Part shown: one piece after another, positions 35,574 through 44,513 of the stretch
How the letters are laid out: every line of letters starts with the position of its first letter
Numbering within the stretch: the first letter of the stretch is position 1
DNA from: Syntrophaceae bacterium UBA6087
Lineage (GTDB): Bacteria > Desulfobacterota > Desulfomonilia > UBA1062
DNA: 64,000 bases
Direction: 5' to 3'
Assembly: GCA_002448235.1 (NCBI GenBank)
Contig: DIXF01000005.1
Location: 62,001-126,000, forward strand
Program-made: the position numbers and the translations under genes
Notes under the pieces: generated by a model
Database searches by the model: none
What the model was told of the DNA's origin: nothing
What the model saw: the letters and a program-made list of their open reading frames with translations, nothing else

Positions 35574-37550
35574 TTGAAGCGGTTCTCCTTTAAAAAAACA
35601 GTATTGCTCATCCTGGGAGTAATCATCCTGGGCATCGCTATTGCTGCAGGGTTTTTCAGCTGGCGGTCCTATGTGATACGCTCGCAGGAACAGCGCGCGC
35701 TGGTAAACGCAGAGGGTCTCATTGGGCAGAGCCGGCCGAACGAGGCCCTTGCAATCATCAAAGCCATGAAGGCCTCCTGTCAGCCGGAAAATTCCGGAAA
35801 ATGGCTTTCGCTGGAGATCCGGGCCCTTGAGCAGTCACGGAATATCCCTAGGCTGCTTTATCTTTATACACAGAACCCCCTGGAAGTCCTTGTCCATGAG
35901 AAGGCTTCGCTCCTCGTTGCGCAGGCCATGCTCGAAACCAACAAGATGGATCTCTATACCTATCTGAGGGATTCCTGGCGGCCGCGTGAGAAGAGCCCGG
36001 AGCTCTGGTTTGCCCTCGATGTAGATGCACTGCTCGTTCAGAAGAGGCAACGTGATGCGATTGCACTGCTCACCTCCCGATCGTTCAAAGGCGCAGCGGA
36101 TTGCGGAAGGCTGGTACGCCTTGCCCTCTTCAAGGCGGAAGACAATCTGGACGAAGCATGGTTTCTCCTGGATGAGGCGTACCGGGCCGACCCTCGCAAT
36201 CCCGATGTCCGATCGTTCCGGGCTCAGATCCTGGAGCATCAGGGCAGGATGTCTGCTGCCCGTTTGGAATATGTTGCAGCCTTCCTAAGCAATTTGAAAA
36301 ATCCGTTGCTCCGGGACCAGCTTGCAGACTTTTATCGCAGGCAGAGCAATTATACTCAGGCGCTGCAGATATGGATTGACGGCCTTGTTTCTCCGGTCCC
36401 TGACTTTTTCTGGGTCAAGGCGCTTTTCTGGTCCAAGGTAACCCATCCTGTGAAAATAGACCTCACGAAGTGCGTCGGTCCATCGGGTGAAATGGCCCCT
36501 CTGATCAAGACCATGCAGGGCCTCAAAGAAGAACTCTTCTGGGACCGGAACCTTCTGGGAGAAGACGTCTCTTTGAAAAAAATGGCTGAAAACCGCCAGG
36601 AGATATTCTGGCTGAAACTGATACAGGCCCTGCAGGAAGGATCCGAGGCAAGGGCAATGGAATTGCTGAAATCCTCTCCCTTCAAGCATTCTTCATTCCA
36701 CCCCGAACTGGAGCGCACACTCGAGACCGTCCTTGTCTATCGGAGGTGGGGCGTATTCGTCGAACCCGAGGGGAAAAGAGTAAAACCCCCTGCATCGGGA
36801 AGATTTGCACACCAGCTTTTCGAACAGATACATATGCTTACCGACAAAAGGGACAGCTCCTTTAAAAGCATCACTGTGCCGGATGACCTTGATGCGCTCC
36901 TGAAGAGCAAAGAGGCCTTCAGCTCGGTGTTTCTTGCGTCCGGATGGCTGGAGGCCGCTATCGGGCTCCATAAGCTCCCGGTCATTCCCGATGATTTCCC
37001 CGACTGGGTTGCATACGGATTTACCCAGGCACTGAGATATAACAGAGGCAATAAATCAGCCCTTGAATTTGCCGGCCATCAGAAAAAGACTCCTGCCCTG
37101 GGAATGCTTGTCTCGGAAATCCTGCTCGCCGATGGCCGTTTCGAGAAGGCCTTGCCGAGACTGGAGTCGCTTGCACAGGGCGACACCGACATAGGGTTCA
37201 GGGCTGCCTGGCTGATGAGCATGGCATACCTGGACAAAGGAGATCTTGGCGAGTCAAGACGAATCGTGCAAGGACACAAATCCCTTGCCGGCAGTGAAAC
37301 CGGCAGGGAGATCCTTGCAAAAATCGCACTGAACGAAGGCAATGTCGGGGAAGCGGACCGTTTATACGGGACCCTGGCCAAAGAGTCCCTCGAAGCCAAA
37401 TCATATCTTGCACGCAGGGCCTTTGAGCGCAAGGACTGGAAATCCGCCAGAAAATACACCGACGAACTCCAGACCTATTTCCCTGACATGATGGAACTGC
37501 GGTCAAACGTGCAAAAAATCGCGAGGGAAGAGCAGAATGGCCGGCCGTGA
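35574..37550 (+). CDS. inner-membrane anchored TPR-repeat protein
   Basis: A 658-residue protein starting at TTG 35574, seven bases after the PEP-CTERM gene's stop. It has an N-terminal membrane segment (about residues 9-28, LLILGVIILGIAIAAGF) and a very long helical-repeat domain with TPR-like A/G-x-Y/L spacing. Clear examples are RNPDVRSFRAQILEHQGRM, GDLGESRRIVQGHKS and AKIALNEGNVGEADRLYG. It is probably a periplasmic scaffold. PEP-CTERM loci often carry long TPR proteins (PrsT-like), but those are usually lipoproteins and this one has no lipobox. It overlaps the exosortase start by 14 bases. Confidence 0.75.
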   Translation: MKRFSFKKTVLLILGVIILGIAIAAGFFSWRSYVIRSQEQRALVNAEGLIGQSRPNEALAIIKAMKASCQPENSGKWLSLEIRALEQSRNIPRLLYLYTQNPLEVLVHEKASLLVAQAMLETNKMDLYTYLRDSWRPREKSPELWFALDVDALLVQKRQRDAIALLTSRSFKGAADCGRLVRLALFKAEDNLDEAWFLLDEAYRADPRNPDVRSFRAQILEHQGRMSAARLEYVAAFLSNLKNPLLRDQLADFYRRQSNYTQALQIWIDGLVSPVPDFFWVKALFWSKVTHPVKIDLTKCVGPSGEMAPLIKTMQGLKEELFWDRNLLGEDVSLKKMAENRQEIFWLKLIQALQEGSEARAMELLKSSPFKHSSFHPELERTLETVLVYRRWGVFVEPEGKRVKPPASGRFAHQLFEQIHMLTDKRDSSFKSITVPDDLDALLKSKEAFSSVFLASGWLEAAIGLHKLPVIPDDFPDWVAYGFTQALRYNRGNKSALEFAGHQKKTPALGMLVSEILLADGRFEKALPRLESLAQGDTDIGFRAAWLMSMAYLDKGDLGESRRIVQGHKSLAGSETGREILAKIALNEGNVGEADRLYGTLAKESLEAKSYLARRAFERKDWKSARKYTDELQTYFPDMMELRSNVQKIAREEQNGRP

Positions 37551-38358
37551 TATCTCATACCTGTCTTTTCTTTTCCTGCTGGCGCTCTATATCTGGTTGC
37601 GGGATTTCACGGGGATTACGTCTCTGGAAAACACCCTCCCCATCCTTCTGTCCCTGCCCCTGTTCTATTACCTGGGAAGCCCCTGGAATCTTACAGTGAA
37701 ACCGGAGCCTCTCTCTTACGGCAACCTCATTATCGGTACTGCAGGATTCATCCTCGGCATGCTGATGGATGTCTTATTCCTTCTGGCTGCAAGCTGGACA
37801 TATCTGTTATGGACCTGGCTCTCTTCGCGAGTGTACTCATACGATCTTCCGTCGGTACGGAAACTTATGGTACTGCCTCTCTTCGCCTTCCCGTGGCTTG
37901 ATCTGGAGGGAAATTTTATCGGATGGTACTTCAGGCTGTCCGGTGCCTGGGCAACAGCCAAAACCTTTTCCGCCATGGGGCTTGGCGTGATCCATGACGG
38001 TACTCAGCTTATCGTCCAGGGACTGCCTGTGGGAATAGGCGAGGCCTGCTCCGGTATAAATGTCCTTCAATCCATGCTGATAGCAGGCTCTGCTTTGGCC
38101 TATCTCTTCCTCGGCAGGCACAAGATCTTCTGGATGAATCTCATAGGGCTGGTAATTATTGCGTGGCTGGCAAATACCTTGAGGATCGTTATTCTCTGCA
38201 TCACGGCACTGACCATGGGCCCGGAATTCGCGCTCGGACTGTTTCACACCTGGGGAGGTTGGATGGTCCTCTTCCTGATGCTCTGCCTTACCTGGGCCAT
38301 ACTCTCACTGCAGGCCACATATATCAAAAAGAATACCGCAACAACTCTCTGTTCATGA
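37537..38358 (+). CDS. exosortase (EpsH/Xrt family transpeptidase)
   Basis: A 273-residue polytopic protein with about eight hydrophobic segments. It carries the exosortase catalytic triad: C171 in EACSGI, R216 in ANTLRIV and H237 in LFHTWGGW, in the usual order and spacing. Exosortases cleave PEP-CTERM signals at the inner membrane and probably transfer the protein to a carrier. The start ATG 37537 has GAGGGAAGAGC upstream and lies within the previous gene. The cognate protein is encoded two genes upstream. The subfamily could not be assigned; PrsK/PrsR, typical of the XrtA class, are not in the window. Confidence 0.92.
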   Translation: MAGRDISYLSFLFLLALYIWLRDFTGITSLENTLPILLSLPLFYYLGSPWNLTVKPEPLSYGNLIIGTAGFILGMLMDVLFLLAASWTYLLWTWLSSRVYSYDLPSVRKLMVLPLFAFPWLDLEGNFIGWYFRLSGAWATAKTFSAMGLGVIHDGTQLIVQGLPVGIGEACSGINVLQSMLIAGSALAYLFLGRHKIFWMNLIGLVIIAWLANTLRIVILCITALTMGPEFALGLFHTWGGWMVLFLMLCLTWAILSLQATYIKKNTATTLCS

Positions 38359-38825
38359 AAAGACCTCAGCTCATCTCCATTCTCATCTGCATCTACTGCA
38401 TCCTGACTTCGCTGGATCTTATCGAAACGTGGGTGTCGACAAAAGATATCTCAGGTCCTGTCGCTTTAGGATTATGGATCTCACCGGTGGCTTTTTTCTG
38501 GTATATGCAGCAGAAAGCCCTGTTCCGGCTGAAAGAGAGCCCGTTGCTTTTAGGCCTTGCCCTGTTTTCTTCCTTTAACGGAATGCTGGGCTCTCTTCGT
38601 GTCTTAGGTCACCTGGGAATTGCATGCGCCTTTGGGGCAATCCTCCCCCCAATGCCCATACGTATTTTGTGGCTTGCTGCCTCGGTCTCGTGGATGCCCG
38701 CATTTGACTGGTTTGGGGGACGGTTCTTCTCTGAATATGTAACCGTTGCGCGTATTCTCCTGGCAACAGTCCCGTCCTGGTACTTCGTCCGCTCGATCCA
38801 GAAAACATCCGGGGAACAGTATTGA
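38355..38825 (+). CDS. small polytopic membrane protein linked to exosortase
   Basis: A 156-residue protein starting at ATG 38355, overlapping the exosortase stop by four bases (ATGA); an upstream frame to 38163 is not supported. It has about four hydrophobic segments, for example ISILICIYCILTSLDLI, LGLWISPVAFFWYM and ILWLAASVSWMPAF. No family is recognisable. Its position between an exosortase and its EpsI-type partner, with overlaps on both sides, suggests a subunit or accessory of the exosortase complex. This is inference from gene order only. Confidence 0.65.
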   Translation: MKRPQLISILICIYCILTSLDLIETWVSTKDISGPVALGLWISPVAFFWYMQQKALFRLKESPLLLGLALFSSFNGMLGSLRVLGHLGIACAFGAILPPMPIRILWLAASVSWMPAFDWFGGRFFSEYVTVARILLATVPSWYFVRSIQKTSGEQY

Positions 38826-39409
38826 CACCTCTCGCCAATAAGCTCCTCTGGACAGCACTGGTCATGACGCTCTTTCTCGGAATCCTCTTCGATGCAGGCT
38901 CTCTTCCTGAAGAGAAAAGCAGAGTACATCATATCCCGGCTCAAGGCCTCGGATTTACCAGCATCGACATACCCTTGAGCGTAAGCGAGCTTTCCCTGTA
39001 CACAAGGGCAGAGGTAGTCAAAAGGTATTATCAGCTGGGTAAGGATCGGTTCATGCTCATCGCCATAGACGGCGCGAAAAACAGGCATGCAGTGCATGAT
39101 CCGATGTACTGCTTCCAAGGAGCCGGCTGGAAGATCGCAAAAAAAGATATGGTGCCTATCGAAAACGGTGAGGCCCGGCTGCTCTTTCTGGAAAAAGACG
39201 GTTCGTATCGCGAGGCGGCTTACTGGTTTTCCGACGGAAAAAAACGCCACACCTCCGTGGTCCGGTACTGGATCCAAGCAACCCTGCGGAGAATAACCAT
39301 GGGTCGTTCCGGCAAAGAGCCCATCCTGATCATGCTCCAGTCCGCTGAAGAGCACCCGGTGAATTTCAGGAAAATTTTCGATGAATTCGGCATACTCTTT
39401 TTACTGTGA
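38822..39409 (+). CDS. EpsI-type exosortase-associated protein
   Basis: A 195-residue protein starting at TTG 38822 and overlapping the previous stop. It has one N-terminal membrane segment (about residues 7-25) and an extracytoplasmic domain with the EpsI/DUF3485 hallmark HDPMYCFQGAGW, followed by RLLFLEKDGSYREAAYWF and SVVRYWIQ. EpsI proteins accompany or are fused to exosortases in many genomes and are needed for exopolysaccharide formation, though their activity is not settled. The histidine and cysteine of the motif are conserved here. Together with the exosortase and the small membrane protein it forms a tight overlapping trio. Confidence 0.85.
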   Translation: MTPLANKLLWTALVMTLFLGILFDAGSLPEEKSRVHHIPAQGLGFTSIDIPLSVSELSLYTRAEVVKRYYQLGKDRFMLIAIDGAKNRHAVHDPMYCFQGAGWKIAKKDMVPIENGEARLLFLEKDGSYREAAYWFSDGKKRHTSVVRYWIQATLRRITMGRSGKEPILIMLQSAEEHPVNFRKIFDEFGILFLL

Positions 39410-39475
39410 GAACTCCTGCGCTTGACCAGCATCATGAACTGTACTAAGGGAATCTCTCGACAAGGAGCCTAACCA

Positions 39476-40975
39476 ATGAGACGCAACCCTGTCATCATCC
39501 TCGGTGTCCCCATCGACTGCTTCACCATGGATGAGACTCTCCGGTACATCTTCCATCTCATGGAGTCTTACGCCCTGGATAAAAAGTCCAGGCTTGTCTG
39601 TACGGTAAACACCGATTTCATCGCAAACACATTGAGCTGGAATCTTAAGAAAGTAAACCACCCCGAACTCCTTGAGATACTGAGGAAGGCCGATCTGGTC
39701 ACGGCGGACGGCATGCCGATCGTGTGGACGAGCAAGTTTCTCGGACCTGCGCTTCCGCACAGGGTTACCGGCTCCGATCTCTTGCCTGAATTGTCTGAGC
39801 GTGCGGCCCGGCAGAATAAATCCATGTACTTCCTGGGCGGAAATCCGGGCTCTGCCAAGGCTGCATCCGCAATACTGGAAGAACGGTATCCGGGTCTTAC
39901 GATTGCAGGATGGGAGTCACCCTTTGTCCATATCCAGGGGAAAGAGCTTGCCGATGCAGACGAGAACGATGAAGCAATCGTTAAGCGCATCAATGACTCG
40001 AAGCCGGACATCCTCTTTATCGGCTTCGGAAATCCCAAACAGGAAATCTGGTTCGAAAGAAACCGGCATAGGCTGCAGGTACCGGTTTCCATCGGCATCG
40101 GAGGCACATTCGACTTTATCACCGGGAACATAGCCCGTGCCCCGGTATGGATGCGTGATGCGGGCCTGGAGTGGCTGTTCCGGTTCTCGCAGGATCCAAG
40201 ACGCCTGTGGAAGCGCTATCTTGTCGATTTTCTCAAGTTCGGCTTCCTCCTCTGGCCTTCCGTGATCTCCTACCGGTATGCAAAGGCCGTCGCACCCCAT
40301 GATTACCTCAAAAGATGCAAGAGCAGGGTATCGTACAAATACATGACGCGAGGAAGACAAGAGGTTTTTTCCGTGACGCTGCCGGGAATCGTCGACAGGG
40401 AAACCGCCGCAAAAGTGGAGAGCATCATTCCCAAACGGCCTGTGGCGCATCTCATCATCGATTTTACCGATACCGCTTTTATCGACTCGGCGGGTCTGGG
40501 ATTTCTCATGAAACTCATGGTCAACTGGAACGCGGCCGGATACGACAGCTTCCTCGTGGGGCTCAACCCTTCAATGAAAAAGTGTATGGTATACAATCGC
40601 CTCCATGACCTCTGCTCAGGCAGGCAATTTGTCTCAGCCGACGACGTCCTTGAGCATCTCGAAAAGAATGGGGCGGCACACGGCCATCGGATAGAGATCG
40701 AGGAAGAAAACGGGATGAGCTCTATCAGGATTTCCGGGATCTTTAAACCTGCAGGCATCCCCTTAAACGATATCAGAACGCTTGCTTCCCTGGTGAGATC
40801 TCGGGCGTGTACGGTTGATCTCTCCAGTGTGACTTCGATAAACAGCTCCGGTGTGATTTTCCTTCTGAAACTGAAATCTTTTCTGAAGGCGCTTGATAAA
40901 TCGTTTAAAGTTACCGGAGCAACGGGCAGTGTGGAGCAGGTGCTCAAAAAGACCAATACACACCGGCTGTTTTAG
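39476..40975 (+). CDS. WecG/TagA/CpsF glycosyltransferase fused to two STAS domains
   Basis: A 499-residue fusion with an AAGGAGCC ribosome site. Residues 1-265 form a GT26-type transferase (VNTDFIANT, TADGMPIVW with D78, VTGSDLLPEL, FLGGNPGSA, FGNPKQEIWF and GGTFDFITG), which adds ManNAc, Glc or uronic acids to a lipid-linked sugar. A basic linker leads to a first STAS domain (about 295-400) with an intact Asp-Ser phospho-acceptor, S338 in FIDSAGLG. A second STAS domain (about 410-499) has N456-S457 in SINSSGV, with Asp replaced by Asn. The domain order makes this enzyme a candidate target of partner switching. A strong terminator follows. Confidence 0.9.
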   Translation: MRRNPVIILGVPIDCFTMDETLRYIFHLMESYALDKKSRLVCTVNTDFIANTLSWNLKKVNHPELLEILRKADLVTADGMPIVWTSKFLGPALPHRVTGSDLLPELSERAARQNKSMYFLGGNPGSAKAASAILEERYPGLTIAGWESPFVHIQGKELADADENDEAIVKRINDSKPDILFIGFGNPKQEIWFERNRHRLQVPVSIGIGGTFDFITGNIARAPVWMRDAGLEWLFRFSQDPRRLWKRYLVDFLKFGFLLWPSVISYRYAKAVAPHDYLKRCKSRVSYKYMTRGRQEVFSVTLPGIVDRETAAKVESIIPKRPVAHLIIDFTDTAFIDSAGLGFLMKLMVNWNAAGYDSFLVGLNPSMKKCMVYNRLHDLCSGRQFVSADDVLEHLEKNGAAHGHRIEIEEENGMSSIRISGIFKPAGIPLNDIRTLASLVRSRACTVDLSSVTSINSSGVIFLLKLKSFLKALDKSFKVTGATGSVEQVLKKTNTHRLF

Positions 40976-41092
40976 CGCGGTTACCTTTTTGCTCATGAAA
41001 GCGGCATCATCGGCAAAGATCGGGTTCGGTATATAGAGAAAGTAAACACCCGCAAAGACAAATCAGCATACAGGCACAGACGAAGTCTTTCC

Positions 41093-41117
41093 CCCGGCCC
41101 TCAAAGCCGGGTTTTTT
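41093..41117 (+). terminator. rho-independent terminator of the exopolysaccharide locus
   Basis: CCCGGC (41093-41098) pairs with GCCGGG (41106-41111) around a 7-base loop, followed directly by six T residues (41112-41117). It lies 118 bases after the GT26-STAS stop and just before the convergent rodA end. This is a textbook shape. Confidence 0.8.
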
Positions 41118-41142
41118 ATTTGTATGCATCCGCTGCCCTGCC

Positions 41143-42234
41143 TTAGAAAATGAATCTCCTCCAGGATACATTGAGCACGAGCCCTATGCATATCATGTTA
41201 ATGAACATGAACGAGCCGCCGTAGCTGACAAAAGGCAGCGGGACGCCCACGACCGGGAATATCCCTATGGCCATGGACATGTTGATGAAGATGTGCAGGG
41301 TGAAGTATCCTGCGATGCCGAAGCACAGCATAGCCCCGAACCGGTCTTTTGCCTTGTGCCCTATCTGGATGATCTTCGTGACGAGGACGATGTAGAGGAA
41401 GACGAGCAGAGCAGAGCCAGCAAAGCCCCATTCCTCGGCCACAACAGAAAAGATGAAATCCGTATGGTGCTCGGGCAGGAAACTCAGCTGCGTCTGTGTA
41501 CCCTCCAGGAACCCCTTTCCCCAGAGACCGCCCGAACCGACTGCAATCTTGGACTGAGTCGCGTGGTATCCGGTACCGAGGGGATCCCTGCTGGGATCGA
41601 GGAAGGTGAATATCCTGTTTCGCTGGTAATCCCTTAAAGAAAGCCACCCGAAAGGAAGGATCGAAATGAACAGGGCGCTCAAGGTAATAAAAGTGGACCG
41701 TTTTATGCCTAAGAGCAGCAGCATGATCAGGGCTATCATCCCCACGATCCCGGATGTCCCGAGGTCCGGCTGGGCGAGGATCAGACCTACAGGAATAAAG
41801 ATGAATATAGCAGGCAGTACGAGCTCTTTCATGCCGTACCCCTCGAAGTAATCTTTCTTTTCTCCCCAATATGCCATCCAGATTATCATGATGATCTTCG
41901 CCAGTTCGGAAGGCTGAACGCTGAGAGGACCGAGGGAGATCCACCTCCTTGCCCCGCTTATCTCCCTGCCGATGACAAAGACAAGAACAAGCCCCAGGAC
42001 CATCATACCGTACAGCGGCCAGGCAAGCCTCAAGTGAACCCGGTAATCGACAGCAAAGGCGATTATCATGATGACTATGCCTATGCCGATCCACACGAAC
42101 TGTTTGAAGAAAATCGAGATGTGCGAAACCCTGACCGCGCTGTATATGCAGAGGAGTCCGATGGCCATGATGGCCATGGTGGTCGCCAGCAGGCCCCAGT
42201 CGATGTTATTGGTTATCTTGTCGTACCTGCTCAT
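41143..42234 (-). CDS. rodA: rod shape-determining protein RodA (SEDS glycan polymerase)
   Basis: A 363-residue SEDS-family protein with about ten membrane segments. Recognisable stretches are GARRWISLGPLSVQPSELAK, GLILAQPDLGTS, QSKIAVGSGGLWGKGFLEGTQ, FLPEHHTDFIFSVVAEEWG and VGVPLPFVSYGGS. It polymerises peptidoglycan glycan strands with PBP2 in the elongasome. The start overlaps the end of the PBP2 gene by 29 bases, in the order mreB-mreC-mreD-mrdA-rodA on the minus strand, the classical shape operon. It is the last gene of the operon. Confidence 0.95.
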   Translation of the reverse strand: MSRYDKITNNIDWGLLATTMAIMAIGLLCIYSAVRVSHISIFFKQFVWIGIGIVIMIIAFAVDYRVHLRLAWPLYGMMVLGLVLVFVIGREISGARRWISLGPLSVQPSELAKIIMIIWMAYWGEKKDYFEGYGMKELVLPAIFIFIPVGLILAQPDLGTSGIVGMIALIMLLLLGIKRSTFITLSALFISILPFGWLSLRDYQRNRIFTFLDPSRDPLGTGYHATQSKIAVGSGGLWGKGFLEGTQTQLSFLPEHHTDFIFSVVAEEWGFAGSALLVFLYIVLVTKIIQIGHKAKDRFGAMLCFGIAGYFTLHIFINMSMAIGIFPVVGVPLPFVSYGGSFMFINMICIGLVLNVSWRRFIF

Positions 42235-44032
42235 CGGAAAGCCCCTTCGAGTAATAGTATCCCTTTATTACGTCTCTGACGACCGGGGCCGCAATGGAGG
42301 CCCCGTGTCCTCCATGCTCAACGATCGCCACCACGAGGATCTCGGGATTTTCCACCGGCGAGAATCCGAAAAACCATGCGTGATCCCTCATCTTGTACGG
42401 AAGATCGGCCTCATCGGGCAGTTTTGAGAACAACCCCCTCACCACCTGCACCGTTCCCGTTTTCCCGCCGATGGAGAACATCGGATCCTTGATTGCGCGT
42501 GCTGTTCCCCTGTCGTTATCTACCACGGACAGGAGGCCTCTCTTGATCACATCGAGCTCTTCTGCGCCGATGTTGAAGTTGGTCTCCAGCTTTTGAGGAG
42601 TAGAAGCCAGGATCCTCGGGGTCAGGACCTTCCCGCCGTTCACGATGCCGCTCATGACCTTTGCCACCTGGAGCGGGGTCACCAGGGTGAATCCCTGGCC
42701 GATTGCCGTAATGACACTTTCGCCCTTATGCCACGGCTGACCGAAGCGCCGGCGCTTCCATTCGACTGTGGGAACCAGGCCCGTGGCCTCATCTTTGAGC
42801 TCGATACCGGTAGGCCTTCCCAGGCCGAGCTCGGTACTGAACTCCGACATGCGATTGATGCCGAGCCTTTCTCCCAGATTATAGAAATACACGTCGCAGG
42901 AGACGGTCAGCGCTTCGACAAGGCCGATGCTCCCATGGCCTTCTTTACGCCAGCACCTGAATACCGAATCTCCCAGTGTGTACTTACCCGGGCAGAAGTT
43001 CTTATCCGTCGGGGTGATGAATTTACTCGTCATTGCCAGGGCAGCGATAATCACCTTGTACATCGACCCGGGAGAGTACTGCCCACGGATTGCCCTGTTC
43101 TCAAGGGGATGCAGGGGGTCGCCGATAATTCCGTTCCATACCTCCGCGGGCATGGGGGTCAGGAAAACCGTCGGATCATAGGCCGGGGAAGAGACCATGG
43201 CAAGGATCTCTCCGGTAAACGGGTTGATGGCCACCACCGCCCCTGCCCTTTCCCCGAGAGACTGCCTGGCAATCATCTGGAGTCTTTTATCAATGGTGAG
43301 GACGACGTCTTGACCCGATACGGGAGGCTGTTCGTCTATTACCCTCATCTTCCTTCCCAGGGCGTCCACCTCGAAGGCCCTCGTCCCTTTAACCCCCCGC
43401 AGGATATCCTCGCAGATAAACTCCACACCGGATTTTCCGATGAGATCGCCGGGAGAATAACCGTCTTCAGGTTCCAGTTTCGAGAGCTGTTTACGGGAGA
43501 TCTCTCCCAGAAAACCGATAACATGGGGAGCGACTTCTTTGGACAGGTAATCCCTTTCGTTCGAGGTGTCGATAGAAATCCCGGGCAGGGAGAAAAGCTG
43601 GCTCTCGATACCGGCCATCTGGGGGAAACTGATGTCTCTGGCAATATAGACGGGATTGAACGGCTTGCTCTTGGCTTCCCTGATCTTGTCGGCGATCTCC
43701 TTCTGATCGCGACTAAGAATGATGGAGAGCCTCTGTGAAACGTCCGAAATCTTTTCGATATCCTCGGGTATCACCATTACATTATAGGCGGGCCTGCTGT
43801 CCGCAAGGATCTCATGATTCCGGTCGAAGATCTTGCCTCTCTGGGCGGGAATGTTCACGACCCGCACCCGGTTGTTGCGGGCAAGCCCCTCGTAGTAGGA
43901 GCCTTTCAGGATCTGCATGTTCGTCAATCGTAAAACAAGAATGGAGAAAAGTAAGATGACAAAGACCGTCAGATACTTTGCCCGGCCTTTCAGTTCCTCT
44001 TCGAGAATTTGACCCGGAATATTATGATCCAT
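42206..44032 (-). CDS. mrdA: penicillin-binding protein 2 (elongasome transpeptidase)
   Basis: Start placed at ATG 44032 (MDHNIPGQILEEELKGRAKY); the frame is open up to 44155 but that region lies inside mreD. The product is 608 residues. It has a single N-terminal membrane segment (about residues 19-38), then the dimerisation domain and the transpeptidase domain. Active-site motifs are S-M-Y-K in QYSPGSMYKVI, a second S-C-D (TVSCDVYFYN) and K-T-G in IGGKTGTVQV. It cross-links peptidoglycan with RodA during rod growth. It overlaps mreD by 11 bases and rodA by 29. The ribosome site is weak, suggesting coupling. Confidence 0.93.
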   Translation of the reverse strand: MDHNIPGQILEEELKGRAKYLTVFVILLFSILVLRLTNMQILKGSYYEGLARNNRVRVVNIPAQRGKIFDRNHEILADSRPAYNVMVIPEDIEKISDVSQRLSIILSRDQKEIADKIREAKSKPFNPVYIARDISFPQMAGIESQLFSLPGISIDTSNERDYLSKEVAPHVIGFLGEISRKQLSKLEPEDGYSPGDLIGKSGVEFICEDILRGVKGTRAFEVDALGRKMRVIDEQPPVSGQDVVLTIDKRLQMIARQSLGERAGAVVAINPFTGEILAMVSSPAYDPTVFLTPMPAEVWNGIIGDPLHPLENRAIRGQYSPGSMYKVIIAALAMTSKFITPTDKNFCPGKYTLGDSVFRCWRKEGHGSIGLVEALTVSCDVYFYNLGERLGINRMSEFSTELGLGRPTGIELKDEATGLVPTVEWKRRRFGQPWHKGESVITAIGQGFTLVTPLQVAKVMSGIVNGGKVLTPRILASTPQKLETNFNIGAEELDVIKRGLLSVVDNDRGTARAIKDPMFSIGGKTGTVQVVRGLFSKLPDEADLPYKMRDHAWFFGFSPVENPEILVVAIVEHGGHGASIAAPVVRDVIKGYYYSKGLSDEQVRQDNQ

Positions 44033-44513
44033 ACACGTCATATGCCGCCTGCAAACGGCCCACGATCGATACCATGACAGGAGTGAGGAGCGCGGTGAGC
44101 CCCATACCCGCAACCATAGGAACAACAGCATCTTCGAGAAAACGGGAGCCCGCAACCGTGGCTGTGACCGAGGTTATAAGAGAATAAAAGAAGATCCCCA
44201 GGAGCGCCTGGGTAAAAATATTCTCAAGATAAATCACGTTCTTGAGCACATCGATGATAACGAAAACAGCGATATAGATCAGCGGGATGAGCCCGATCCT
44301 GGCTCCGGAAAAGGCCTGGAGAATTATGGACGAGAGGATGATGAAAGGAAACCCCTGGGAAAAAGGGACGAAGATGATCTGGCCGATAATCATACCGATG
44401 AGAAAATCTATCCGTACGGGGGCCCAGACTAAAGGAATGATTCCTACCTCAATCAGGATGGCCGCAAAAAGAATCCCGAAAAGGCTAATCTGAAACTTCC
44501 ATATTTTGAGCAA
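44022..44513 (-). CDS. mreD: rod shape-determining protein MreD
   Basis: A 163-residue hydrophobic protein with about five membrane segments. The family traits are a short N-terminus leading into FGILFAAILIEVGIIPLVW and FLIGMIIGQIIFVPFSQGFPFIIL. Identification leans on position between mreC and mrdA as well as length and topology, since MreD is poorly conserved. It is an inner-membrane part of the elongasome. It overlaps mreC by 29 bases and the PBP2 gene by 11. Confidence 0.88.
   Translation of the reverse strand: MLKIWKFQISLFGILFAAILIEVGIIPLVWAPVRIDFLIGMIIGQIIFVPFSQGFPFIILSSIILQAFSGARIGLIPLIYIAVFVIIDVLKNVIYLENIFTQALLGIFFYSLITSVTATVAGSRFLEDAVVPMVAGMGLTALLTPVMVSIVGRLQAAYDVYGS

Noticed and set aside
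14931..40975. Mobile-element origin of the exopolysaccharide locus
   Set aside because: No transposase, integrase, direct repeat or tRNA border is visible, and base composition looks like the flanks by eye.
42593..43738. 381-codon plus-strand open frame opposite the PBP2 gene
   Set aside because: PBP2 motifs are complete on the minus strand; this frame is a shadow.
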